Shown: piece after piece, positions 1 to 6,396 of the stretch | How positions within the stretch are numbered: the first letter of the stretch is position 1 | How the letters are laid out: the number at the start of each line of letters is the position of its first letter | NCBI GenBank assembly: GCA_013141015.1 | Contig: JABFRT010000060.1 | Location: 1-33,552, forward strand | Source of the DNA: Hyphomicrobium sp. | GTDB taxonomy: Bacteria; Pseudomonadota; Alphaproteobacteria; Rhizobiales; Hyphomicrobiaceae | Direction of reading: 5' to 3' | Length of the DNA: 33,552 nucleotides | Notes under the pieces: generated by a model | Databases searched by the model: none | Told to the model about the DNA's origin: nothing | The model's input: the letters and a program-made list of their open reading frames with translations, nothing else | Translations under genes and position numbers: made by a program

Positions 1-398
1 TCCGGGAAGCGACTGACCTCACCAATGACCAGGCGGCGCAGCTGCATAATTCGTGGAGTCAGCACCACCGTGAGCTGACGATACGCATAGTTCAGCAGAT
101 ACTCGGCGAGATCTTTCCCCTCGCCTAAGTCCGGCATTTCGTTGAGGACCTTGCCGCTGGCTTCGTCGGTCATGCCGGTCACGATCTCGATGAACAGCGC
201 CTCCTTGCTCGCGAAATGCTTGTAGACGGTTTGTTTCGACACCGCCGAACGAGCGGCGATTTCGTCCATGCTGGCGCCGAGATACCCGCCTGTGAGAAAA
301 ACTTCCGTGGCAGCGCCTAGGATTGCTCGACGCTTCCGCGCGGAACGGTGCGAGCTTTCAACCCCTGCCATTAGGTCTGCCGAAGCCGCCTTGGTCAT
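1..398 (-). CDS. TetR/AcrR family transcriptional regulator (3' end outside window)
   Basis: This is a DNA-binding repressor of the TetR family, which senses a small ligand through its C-terminal domain. The first 132 residues are visible and the C-terminal part runs off the window start. Residues about 20-70 form the TetR helix-turn-helix: RRAILGAATEVFL, then MDEIAARSAVSKQTVYKHF, then SKEALF. The ATG at 398 has a strong GGAGG upstream on the minus strand. It is divergent from the alpha/beta hydrolase and VOC genes, with a perfect palindrome in the gap, so it probably represses itself and that pair. The ligand cannot be told from the sequence. Confidence 0.93.
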   Translation of the reverse strand, partial: MTKAASADLMAGVESSHRSARKRRAILGAATEVFLTGGYLGASMDEIAARSAVSKQTVYKHFASKEALFIEIVTGMTDEASGKVLNEMPDLGEGKDLAEYLLNYAYRQLTVVLTPRIMQLRRLVIGEVSRFP

Positions 399-450
399 GG
401 AACCTCCATCCTCTCCCGCCACCGAGAACCTTGTTGTGTTGACTCATGGT

Positions 451-465
451 ACTAGACAGTCTAGT
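451..465. promoter_or_regulatory. Palindromic operator, probably for the divergent TetR regulator
   Basis: ACTAGACAGTCTAGT is a perfect inverted repeat with 7-bp arms around one central base. It lies between the divergent TetR and hydrolase genes. A TTGACT hexamer at 439-444 could be the -35 of the rightward promoter, which would put the palindrome in the spacer and -10 zone. That placement suits repression by steric block. Binding by this TetR is inferred from position and symmetry. Confidence 0.6.
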
Positions 466-526
466 TCTATGCAAGCCTGCCAGCGCCGGTTATCCGGATC
501 GCTCAGAACCGAGAAGGAGAACTGAC

Positions 527-610
527 ATGTTGAAGCGCAGGTTTTTGCAGGTCACGGCCACAGCGGGGGAGTACTCCCTCTCAGTCGCCCCCGGCAGCCC
601 AAACCACTGA
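527..610 (+). pseudogene. Frameshifted Tat-type signal peptide leader of the hydrolase gene
   Basis: An ATG at 527 with a strong GAAGGAG upstream opens a 27-codon frame beginning MLKRRFLQVTATAG, which resembles a twin-arginine signal peptide. It stops at 610. Removing one C from the C-run at about 587-592 joins it to the hydrolase frame as SVAPAAQTTEAAG, with a typical Ala-x-Ala cleavage site, and that frame stays open to the hydrolase ATG at 660. The simplest reading is a one-base insertion that cut off the export signal. A sequencing error in the homopolymer is the alternative. Confidence 0.6.
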
Positions 611-659
611 GGCTGCGGGCAGATCCCGCTCCGCGCCTCAATCGGCAGGAGACATTGCT

Positions 660-1505
660 ATGACGCACCCCACCAGATCGTCCACGCAGAAAGTGCCGGG
701 CGCTAGGATCTATTTTGAAATGCGGGGAACCGGCCCCATCCTGCTGATCATCCCCGGCGGCCCGCAGGATGCCGGCGTATTCGCCGACCTTTCGCGATAT
801 CTCGCCGACCGCTACACGGTCGTGGCCTACGACCCTCGCGGCAACTCCCGCAGCACCTTCGACGGCGAGCCTGAGGAATTGCTGCTCGATGTGCAAGCCG
901 ACGACGCCGCGGCGCTGATCGGAGCGCTTGGCTGCGGGCCGGCCTATGTGTTTGGAACCAGCGGTGGCGCGCAGATCGGGCTTAACCTCGCGGCCCGCCA
1001 TCCAGAGCTGGTGCGCGCGCTGGTGGCGCACGAACCCCCGAGCATGATGCTGTTACCCGACCCGTCAGAAGCGGTGGCCGGCTCGCAGGGTCTTTACGAC
1101 ACCTATCGTCGCGACGGCGTCGATGCCGCAATGGCGCAGTTCTTTGCCGACAACGGCCTAGCGGACGAAGCGGAGCGGGGCGAGGCGCCACCGGAGTTCG
1201 CCATCTCCCCAGAAGCAACGGAGACGCTTGCCCGGGTCAGCGGAAATTTTGAGTACTGGCTCGCCTATGGCGTCATGCCGCTCTCCCTCTACCGTCCTGA
1301 CGTCGATGCGCTGCGCGCGGGCAAACCGCGTGTCGTGGTGGCCATCGGCGAACAGTCCGCCGGGCAACCCATCGAAGGCATGGGGATGGCGCTGGCCGAG
1401 AAACTTGGGACCGAGGTGGCCCGCTTCCCCGGCGACCATATGGGCTTTGGCCCGCACGCCGACACCTTCGCCGAGACCCTGGACCGGGTGTTCAGCGGCG
1501 AATGA
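660..1505 (+). CDS. Alpha/beta hydrolase
   Basis: The protein has 281 residues with an alpha/beta-hydrolase fold. The oxyanion-region motif IPGGPQDAG is near residues 31-39, DPRGNSRS near 58-65, the nucleophile elbow GTSGG has Ser101, and the catalytic His is probably His260 in PGDHMGF. The substrate is not predictable; related proteins include esterases and non-heme peroxidases. The ATG at 660 has AGGAGA about 7 bases upstream and can start translation independently. The upstream sequence in the same frame looks like the mature start of a once-exported form, so the present product is probably cytoplasmic. A VOC gene follows 30 bases downstream, probably in one operon under the TetR regulator. 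Confidence 0.9.
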   Translation: MTHPTRSSTQKVPGARIYFEMRGTGPILLIIPGGPQDAGVFADLSRYLADRYTVVAYDPRGNSRSTFDGEPEELLLDVQADDAAALIGALGCGPAYVFGTSGGAQIGLNLAARHPELVRALVAHEPPSMMLLPDPSEAVAGSQGLYDTYRRDGVDAAMAQFFADNGLADEAERGEAPPEFAISPEATETLARVSGNFEYWLAYGVMPLSLYRPDVDALRAGKPRVVVAIGEQSAGQPIEGMGMALAEKLGTEVARFPGDHMGFGPHADTFAETLDRVFSGE

Positions 1506-1535
1506 CCATCTGTCACGACGAGTAGGAGAACCACC

Positions 1536-1913
1536 ATGCATATCCAGTTCGCCGAGCTGCCCGTATTCGATCAGGAGCGCGCCAAAAAGTTCTATATTGA
1601 CAATTTCGACGGGCAGATCGCAGCCGACGAGCCCATGGGCAAGGACGGGTGGCGATGGATCGAACTTAAATTTGCGGGCGCTGAAACCGCGTTGCATTTC
1701 CTCAGGCGCAAAGACGATGCGCCATCCGACGAGCCCGTCCTGGTGTTGGTGGACGACAACGTCGAAGCGATTGTCAAAACCCTGAAATCGAAGGGTGTGG
1801 AGATCATCACCGAACTGCAAGAGGCTCCCTACGAGCCGGGACGTACAATCGCGGAGTTTCGGGACAGCGAGGGCAATCGCATGCTGGTCAGTACAAGCGG
1901 GCATCTCATGTAA
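1536..1913 (+). CDS. VOC family protein (glyoxalase/bleomycin-resistance fold)
   Basis: The protein has 125 residues and a single vicinal-oxygen-chelate module: an N-terminal strand MHIQFAELPVFD, FYIDNF for the first helix, a central ALHFLRRKDD strand, VLVDDNVEAIVKTLKSKGVEI, and a final EFRDSEGNRMLV strand. The substrate is unknown. The start has AGGAGAACCACC immediately upstream. It lies 30 bases after the hydrolase stop and is probably cotranscribed. The ribosome-binding region and first residues recur at about 3997-4030, marking a damaged second copy. Confidence 0.88.
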   Translation: MHIQFAELPVFDQERAKKFYIDNFDGQIAADEPMGKDGWRWIELKFAGAETALHFLRRKDDAPSDEPVLVLVDDNVEAIVKTLKSKGVEIITELQEAPYEPGRTIAEFRDSEGNRMLVSTSGHLM

Positions 1914-2031
1914 ATGTTCGATGGCGGGTAACACGAGGACTGGAGTAGCTGATGTCTGCACCACCGAAGAACCACATGACAGCATTGTACTCAAGCGGAA
2001 ACTTCGAGCTCAAAGCGACCGGCACTCCCAT

Positions 2032-2505
2032 ATGCTCTTAGCACTCGTGCTCCTAGCCTCCGTTGGTGCTGGCATCGTCGGCGGAGTGTTCTTCGCCTTC
2101 TCGACCTTCGTGATGAAGGCACTGTCTGAGCTGTCGGTTCCAGCGGGTGTTGCTGCTATGCAGCGCATCAACGTCGTTGTGATCAACCCTCTGTTCATGG
2201 CTGCCTTTCTCGGAACAAGCTTGCTCTCAATTGGATGTGCCGTCTCGTCCATCACACCCTGGAACGGTACGCCTTCCGTTCTGCTGCTCGCTGCGGCTCT
2301 CTTGTATTTGGTCGGGTCGCTGGGCGTCACCCTGTTCTTCAACGTGCCTCGCAATGAGCGGCTCGCTCGCTTGACCAGCGGGTCGCCTGAGGCGGCAGCC
2401 TACTGGCCGAAATACTTGCACGAATGGGTGCGCTGGAACCACGTGCGCACCTTCGCCTCGGTTGCCTCGGCAGCTTGCAGCACAGCAAGCATGGCTGTGC
2501 TGTAG
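2032..2505 (+). CDS. DUF1772 (anthrone oxygenase-like) integral membrane protein
   Basis: The protein has 157 residues and about four membrane helices (MLLALVLLASVGAGIVGGVFF, a segment around INPLFMAAFLGTSLLSIG, LLLAAALLYLVGSLGVTLFF, and the C-terminal FASVASAACSTASMAVL). NVPRNERLA and the WNHVRT motif before the last helix match DUF1772, a family that includes anthrone-oxygenase-like proteins. The biochemical role here is unknown. ATG 2032 starts directly at the first helix but has no obvious ribosome-binding site. An in-frame ATG at 1921 would add 37 unlikely hydrophilic residues. The small single-gene unit fits a gene cassette. Confidence 0.8.
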   Translation: MLLALVLLASVGAGIVGGVFFAFSTFVMKALSELSVPAGVAAMQRINVVVINPLFMAAFLGTSLLSIGCAVSSITPWNGTPSVLLLAAALLYLVGSLGVTLFFNVPRNERLARLTSGSPEAAAYWPKYLHEWVRWNHVRTFASVASAACSTASMAVL

Positions 2506-2520
2506 CCTAGCGAGAATGAC

Positions 2521-2538
2521 GCCTAATTTACGTTTGGC
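2521..2538. other. Possible collapsed attC site
   Basis: GCCTAAT (2521-2527) and GTTTGGC (2532-2538) resemble the R'' and R' boxes of an integron attC site but are only 4 bases apart, with no hairpin region between. The position, just after the DUF1772 stop and just before the NTF2-like gene, is where a cassette boundary would be expected. Each box departs from consensus by one base, so this is tentative. Confidence 0.25.
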
Positions 2539-2564
2539 ATTGGTTAATGATGAGGAGCGACACG

Positions 2565-2942
2565 ATGGACGAAACCCTATTCAAGGAACTCTCGGCGGTA
2601 GAAGAGGCATTTAATCGAGCGGTAATCTCGAATGATGTTGCTGCGATCTCATCCTGTATTTCCGAGGACTGGACGTTGGTGACACCAGAGGTGGGTCCGG
2701 TATCCAGAGACGGTTTCCTGCACGCAGTCGGGCAAGGCATTCTGAGCCACGACAGCATGACCAAAGACATTTTACGCGTCCGTGTCTATGGAAACGTCGC
2801 AGTCGTTACTGGGCGCGGTCACAACACGGGTATATTCAAGGGCGCGCCGATCAGTGCAGACGAATGGATAACGGATGTCTACGTAAAGACAGGCGACAGA
2901 TGGATATGCACGCTGACTCATTTGACGCCGGTTGCCTCTTGA
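2565..2942 (+). CDS. NTF2-like (SnoaL/DUF4440) protein
   Basis: The protein has 125 residues and an NTF2-like cone fold: an N-terminal helix FKELSAVEEAFNRAVISNDVAAI, then ISEDWTLVTPEVGPVSRDGFL, and late strands VRVYGNVAVVTGRG and WITDVYVKTGDRWICTLTHLTP. Members are small enzymes or binding proteins and the ligand is not predictable. The start is ATG 2565 with GAGGAG 7 bases upstream; an ATG at 2547 overlaps that ribosome-binding site. The TGA stop sits on the outer edge of the attC-like site, typical of integron cassettes, where the gene fills the cassette up to the recombination site. Confidence 0.85.
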   Translation: MDETLFKELSAVEEAFNRAVISNDVAAISSCISEDWTLVTPEVGPVSRDGFLHAVGQGILSHDSMTKDILRVRVYGNVAVVTGRGHNTGIFKGAPISADEWITDVYVKTGDRWICTLTHLTPVAS

Positions 2943-3025
2943 TGCCCAACCCTGCGCTCTAGCCGACCCGCTACAGCGTGCTTTGCACGCTTGCGCGGTC
3001 AGCTGAGCTTGAACATTGGGCATCA
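2940..3025 (+). mobile_element. attC-like recombination site of an integron gene cassette
   Basis: The outer arms are a perfect 10-bp inverted repeat (TGATGCCCAA at 2940-2949, TTGGGCATCA at 3016-3025). R'' is GCCCAAC at 2944-2950, matching RYYYAAC. The R' position reads ATTGGGC at 3015-3021 where the consensus is GTTRRRY, so the first base is A instead of G. The inner arms pair: GCTC, an unpaired T at 2960, then AGCCGACC, against GGTCAGCTGAGC at 2997-3008. That bulged base is what attC sites use as an extrahelical base. A central hairpin AGCGTGC-TTT-GCACGCT spans 2975-2991. The site joins the NTF2-like stop to the GFA gene, as in a cassette array. The changed R' base may make it poorly active. 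Confidence 0.75.
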
Positions 3026-3042
3026 CTGAACAGGAGTAACTA

Positions 3043-3555
3043 ATGTCCGACCCTCAAAAGACCTTTGCGACTGCTTCGTGCTCGTGCGGAAGCGTTGAGC
3101 TCGAAGCGATTGGCGCTCCCATCACAAGCGTCGTCTGCTACTGCGACGATTGCCAGGAAGGCTCTCGGCAAATTGAAGCGTTGCCGAACGCAGGATCCGC
3201 TCGAGATTCCGATGGCGGTACCGCATACGTTCTCTACCGGAAGGATCGCGTTCGTTGCTCAAGAGGAGCCCAGCTGTTGCAGAGTTACAAGATCACAGAG
3301 AATTCGGCCACGAACCGCCTCGTCGCCACCTGCTGCAATTCAGCCATGTTCCTCAACTTCGAAAAAGGGCATTGGCTTTCAGTGTACCGAGCACGGTTTC
3401 AGGGAGATGTCCCACCCTTGCAGATGCGCATCCAAACAAAGTCTAGGCCCGAGAACAACGACGTTCCGAGCGACGTGCCCAGTTACCCGGCGTTCCCCCT
3501 CAGGTTTATGGCGAAGCTCCTTGCTGCCCGGATTGCAATGCTGATTCATCGATGA
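3043..3555 (+). CDS. GFA family (glutathione-dependent formaldehyde-activating enzyme-like) zinc protein
   Basis: The protein has 170 residues. Zinc-binding cysteines lie in CSCGSVEL near residues 13-15, in CYCDDC around 32-37 and in the later CCNSAMF motif, the pattern of the GFA/CENP-V fold. The substrate is unknown; the family name comes from one member and does not prove formaldehyde chemistry. The start has CAGGAG upstream and lies 18 bases after the attC-like site, consistent with the next cassette in an array. No attC is visible after its stop; hydrolase-derived sequence is found there instead, so its own recombination site seems to have been lost. Confidence 0.85.
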   Translation: MSDPQKTFATASCSCGSVELEAIGAPITSVVCYCDDCQEGSRQIEALPNAGSARDSDGGTAYVLYRKDRVRCSRGAQLLQSYKITENSATNRLVATCCNSAMFLNFEKGHWLSVYRARFQGDVPPLQMRIQTKSRPENNDVPSDVPSYPAFPLRFMAKLLAARIAMLIHR

Positions 3556-3585
3556 GCCTGGGTCGTGATGTCAACACCAGCCCCC

Positions 3586-3618
3586 GAAACCCTGCACCGG
3601 GCGTTCAGCGGCGAATGA
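3586..3618 (+). pseudogene. Remnant of a second hydrolase gene (3' end)
   Basis: These 33 bases match the last 33 bases of the intact hydrolase gene (1473-1505) at 30 positions and encode ETLHRAFSGE-stop against ETLDRVFSGE-stop. Weaker similarity extends about 20 bases further upstream. No other part of a second hydrolase gene is present. The block between the two copies carries the VOC, DUF1772, NTF2-like and GFA genes. Confidence 0.75.
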
Positions 3619-3657
3619 GCGCTCACCGCGAGGTGACTCAACGATGCCAACTCTAAA

Positions 3658-3975
3658 ATGGGATTATCTGAAGTGGCTGTGACAAAACCTCAAAAGGTCG
3701 AAATCGAAAATGTTCTGTCGCCTGGGCGCATCGTTCGTGTCGATGCTGATAAGTACGGTGCCATGAAGCAGGCTTTTCTCAAGGTTCTTCCAAAAAATGC
3801 GCCGGGCATGACAGCTGCGGAAATTGGAGAGGCCTTGCTTCCACATCTCCCCGAAGAATTGTTTCCGCAAGGCTCCAAGGCCGGCTGGTGGAAGAAAGCG
3901 GTTCAACTCGACTTGGAAGCGAAAGGCGTTGTTCTGCGAGAAGAAACCAAACCTCTCCGCTGGCACAAGCGATGA
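3658..3975 (+). CDS. DUF6958-like small protein of unknown function
   Basis: The protein has 105 residues and no membrane segment or signal peptide. VEIENVLSPGRIVRVDADKYGAMKQAFLKVLP, PHLPEELFPQGSKAGWWKKAVQLDLEAKGVV and the final LRWHKR resemble the small uncharacterised family DUF6958, by recollection of its conserved SKAGWW and LRWHK features. The start is uncertain: ATG 3658 lacks a clear ribosome-binding site and GTG 3679 is an in-frame alternative. The gene lies between a hydrolase 3' remnant and a VOC 5' remnant, so it seems to have been inserted into the gap of a second hydrolase-VOC pair. Confidence 0.7.
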   Translation: MGLSEVAVTKPQKVEIENVLSPGRIVRVDADKYGAMKQAFLKVLPKNAPGMTAAEIGEALLPHLPEELFPQGSKAGWWKKAVQLDLEAKGVVLREETKPLRWHKR

Positions 3976-4015
3976 TCCAAGCTGCCGCCGCTTAGAACGA
4001 GTAGGAGAACCGACT

Positions 4016-4129
4016 ATGCACGTGCAGTTTGTCTGGGCCTCCTTTTCCAAAGGAGACACCCACCAGGTAGTGGACGCAGACTTTCTATTTCTACGCTATG
4101 ATACTTCATTGTCCGACGACCGAATTTAG
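4016..4129 (+). pseudogene. Remnant of a second VOC gene (5' end)
   Basis: The 15-mer ACGAGTAGGAGAACC at 3997-4011 is identical to the VOC ribosome-binding region at 1518-1532. The following ATG encodes MHVQF, against MHIQF in the intact gene. After that the similarity stops, and the 37-codon frame continues with no recognisable fold. It looks like the start of a duplicated VOC gene joined to unrelated DNA. Confidence 0.65.
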
Positions 4130-4134
4130 CGTCT

Positions 4135-4353
4135 TCATCTTTCAGGGACTATTGCCGTTGCCGGCGCACTGCGATCGACTTTAACGGCGCAATGCGCCCG
4201 CAGATCGTTCGGCGTGATCTCGGTCAGGAGCCGATTGCGCCATGTCGGAAGAAATTCGCGTTCAAAGATCGAGCGACGCATCGCGCGGGTGCTGTCAGCC
4301 ATATCTGCATCGCGGCAACCGTTATCTTTTGGCTCGGGCAAGGAGTCCTGACC
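4135..4353 (-). pseudogene. Tyrosine-type integrase fragment (P4/DUF4102-like, central part)
   Basis: The minus frame encodes MADSTRAMRRSIFEREFLP, TWRNRLLTEITPNDLRAHC and KVDRSAPATAI. This resembles the SAM-like core-binding region of P4-type phage and island integrases. The N-terminal DUF4102 domain and the catalytic domain with Arg-His-Arg-Tyr are absent: similarity ends at about 4150, and the other side ends at the insertion-sequence target. It is the remains of the enzyme that once integrated a genomic island here. Confidence 0.7.
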
Positions 4354-4357
4354 CTAG

Positions 4358-4370
4358 CACTACTTTGGCA
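4358..4370 (+). repeat. Left terminal inverted repeat of the IS701-family element
   Basis: CACTACTTTGGCA, preceded by the CTAG target duplication at 4354-4357. It pairs exactly with 5776-5788. Confidence 0.93.
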
Positions 4371-4459
4371 CTCTAGAATCGATGGCGTCTGCGAGCGGCT
4401 TCTTGCAGTGGGGACATCGGAGGGGTGGAGGCCGTGTGAAGCGGTCGAGAATGGCTTGT

Positions 4460-5701
4460 CTAACAGCTGGCATGCTCGGTTGCGGCGGCGGTCCTCCGAC
4501 TCTTTTTTTTCCGCCCCGCTGCCTTTAGGCGGCGGGATTGAAGGAAGGCATAGGCGATCATGGTCATCAAGGCGTGTCGATGTAATCCAGTCCACGATCT
4601 GCCTTCGAAGTGGTCGAGGCCGAGTTCCTCCTTCAGCTGCTGATGTGCTTGCTCACAGATCCACCTCGCTTTGATCGTGGCGGCAAGCATTTTGAGCGTG
4701 GCATCGGCAGGCAAGTTCGACACATAATATTTCTGCTCGCCGGTCGACCTGCGTTCGCCGACGAGCCAGACCTCGTCGCCTGGCATGCATTGCATGCGAT
4801 TGTCGAGCATTCGGTGCTTATGGCCATCCGCAACGCGGACACGGCGAGCGGCAAAGAGGCATGTCAGCCGACCTTTGGTGCCGCGCCGCCAGCTTATCTT
4901 CTGCCATTTCTCACCAGACAGCATCGCCTCGGCAGAGACCGGCGGCCGGTCCGGGATGTGATATTGGCGGCGCCTGCCGGTGGTCGCGACCGGGAAGATC
5001 AGAGCAACATCGGCTGGATAGACGTTTTGGCGGCGCGATAATCCTACCGCCCACTGCAGACCGCGCTCACTCAGGGCCTGACGAAATGAGCTGCTCGACC
5101 CGTAGCCCGCGTCGGCAAGCACGCAGCCGAAACGCACGCCGGAGGCGATGACACGATCGATCTCTTCGATGGCGATTTCCGGCTTTGTCAGAGCGACCTG
5201 TCGATCCTTCGGGACGCGCGCCCGCATCATCCGCTCGGGATCATTCGTCCAGGTGTCGGGCAGGAAGAGCCGAAGACCCACCATCACCGGCACTTCGCGC
5301 GAGGCCAGGGTCACCGACACAAGTGACTGGCAGTTGGACGTCTTGCCAAGCGAGGAAGCGTATTGAGGCGCGACACCAACCGAGTGTTGCCCCTTCTTCG
5401 GTAACGCTGTGTCGTCGACGACGAGAAACCCCGCCTGATCGCCGATCAGGCGATCTGCCTCCTTCAGCAGGGCGGCCTCAAGCGGAGCGCTGTCCCAAAC
5501 CCCAGCCGCGACAAAATGATGAAGCTGATCGTAGCCGACATCGCCCGCTCGCGCGGCCATCGGTTGTACGCTCTTACGCTCGCCCGGCCCGATCAGACCA
5601 GCAATGTACAGCGGACACATCCGGCGCCGGGATGGATGCGAAAGACCCGCCAAAAACGGCTCAAGCCAGCGCTCGAGATCCTCTATCCAATCAGCATCCA
5701 T
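4460..5701 (-). CDS. IS701 family DDE transposase
   Basis: The protein has 413 residues and is full length for the family. The IS701 N-terminal motif LIGPGERKSVQPMAAR covers residues 37-51, followed by LHHFVAAGVWD. Catalytic acids are Asp96 or Asp97 in VVDDTALPKKG, Asp197 in VLADAGYG, and Glu350. The last lies in an R-(3)-E-(6)-K signature (Arg346, Glu350, Lys357) typical of this DDE group. A basic tail RLKAAGRKKKSRR is near the C terminus. The frame is undamaged and nearly fills the element between its terminal repeats, so transposition competence is plausible. Confidence 0.95.
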   Translation of the reverse strand: MDADWIEDLERWLEPFLAGLSHPSRRRMCPLYIAGLIGPGERKSVQPMAARAGDVGYDQLHHFVAAGVWDSAPLEAALLKEADRLIGDQAGFLVVDDTALPKKGQHSVGVAPQYASSLGKTSNCQSLVSVTLASREVPVMVGLRLFLPDTWTNDPERMMRARVPKDRQVALTKPEIAIEEIDRVIASGVRFGCVLADAGYGSSSSFRQALSERGLQWAVGLSRRQNVYPADVALIFPVATTGRRRQYHIPDRPPVSAEAMLSGEKWQKISWRRGTKGRLTCLFAARRVRVADGHKHRMLDNRMQCMPGDEVWLVGERRSTGEQKYYVSNLPADATLKMLAATIKARWICEQAHQQLKEELGLDHFEGRSWTGLHRHALMTMIAYAFLQSRRLKAAGRKKKSRRTAAATEHASC

Positions 5702-5775
5702 CGCCAGCCCCTCACAAAAGCTGGCTCCCTATGAATCACCGAAACGCCGCCGAGGAAACCCCAAAATCATAAATC

Positions 5776-5788
5776 TGCCAAAGTAGTG
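5776..5788 (-). repeat. Right terminal inverted repeat of the IS701-family element
   Basis: TGCCAAAGTAGTG, followed by the CTAG target duplication at 5789-5792. It is the exact complement of the left end. Confidence 0.93.
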
Positions 5789-5792
5789 CTAG

Positions 5793-6075
5793 TTTGCAGG
5801 GAGCAGCTCGGAGCAATGCCGCGAACGCAGTCCTCGGCCCGTTCCGCCAAAAACCGCTCTTCAAAATTATGCCCGTCTGACTGAGACATCGTCCGATCGT
5901 CCGATTTCTATCCTGCTATATCCGTCGCTACTACGCCCCTCCTCCTGCACTTCCATTCCTTGGAAATAGACTTCACTCATACCCGTGCAACTACGTGATC
6001 AATGGTTCGGGAGCGTTCCTGAGCCTGCTCACAGGCAACGGTTTGGATGCCGCCGTCTGGAATATGGAGGCCTCG
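5793..6075. other. Gene-free flank of the decayed island
   Basis: No supported gene is seen between the insertion sequence and the excisionase-like gene. The sequence does not continue the integrase fragment lying on the other side of the insertion sequence. It probably contains the promoter of the HTH gene, but no clear -35/-10 pair could be assigned. Confidence 0.4.
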
Positions 6076-6300
6076 ATGGATGACAGAAAATATCTGACGG
6101 CTGAGGAAGTCTCAGACCGCTATCGCGGTAGCATCTCGGTTGGGACACTGCGAAACTGGCGAGCTATGAGAATTGGGCCAACCTACATCAAGATCGGCAA
6201 GGCAGTGCTGTATCCGATCGAGGAGCTTGGGGCGTGGGATCAAAAGAATATGGTAACGTGCCGTGCCTCAAACCAGCTCACGATGGACGCCAGTGAGTGA
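6076..6300 (+). CDS. Excisionase-like helix-turn-helix protein
   Basis: The protein has 74 residues. YLTAEEVSDRYRGSISVGTLRNWRAMRIGPTYIKIGKAVLYPIEEL is the winged HTH_17/AlpA-type domain of excisionases and small phage regulators: LT-x-E-x-V, then L-R-N-W-R, then a G-x-x-x-Y-P wing. GGAGG lies just upstream of ATG 6076. Such proteins bind DNA to control excision or integrase genes. With the integrase fragment across the insertion sequence and the RadC fragment downstream, it marks the remains of an integrative element. Whether it still has a partner in this genome is unknown. Confidence 0.8.
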   Translation: MDDRKYLTAEEVSDRYRGSISVGTLRNWRAMRIGPTYIKIGKAVLYPIEELGAWDQKNMVTCRASNQLTMDASE

Positions 6301-6325
6301 ATGTGATGATCACGCAGGAGCACAC

Positions 6326-6351
6326 AATACCGCCCCCAAATACCGCCCCCT
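6326..6351. repeat. Two 13-bp tandem copies of AATACCGCCCCCW
   Basis: AATACCGCCCCCA (6326-6338) is followed directly by AATACCGCCCCCT (6339-6351). The tandem lies between the excisionase-like gene and the RadC remnant, at the edge of the decayed island, and might be integrase arm-type sites or part of an attachment site. The function is inference. Confidence 0.4.
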
Positions 6352-6396
6352 CACTGTCAGCAATATTGTAAATATGTATTTCTTTTCAAATAGATA

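Larger units (their letters stand above)
4358..5788 (-). mobile_element. Complete IS701-family insertion sequence
   Basis: The element is 1431 bp, bounded by perfect 13-bp terminal inverted repeats (CACTACTTTGGCA at 4358-4370 and its complement at 5776-5788). CTAG flanks both ends (4354-4357 and 5789-5792), a 4-bp target duplication of the YTAR type used by IS701 elements. It contains one intact minus-strand transposase gene, so it may still be active. It sits inside the decayed integrase island. Confidence 0.93.

Noticed and set aside
2000-2003. Longer N terminus for the DUF1772 protein from ATG 1921
   Set aside because: The added 37 residues are polar and unlike the family, which begins at the first membrane helix. 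No ribosome-binding site precedes ATG 1921.
1952-2041. A 29-codon frame with a TGGAG upstream that overlaps the DUF1772 start, a possible leader peptide
   Set aside because: No similarity or codon signal supports it, and the overlap may be fortuitous.
5793-5880. Continuation of the integrase fragment on the right side of the insertion sequence
   Set aside because: Joining across the CTAG duplication gives no integrase-like residues in any frame, so the integrase was already truncated before or at that point.
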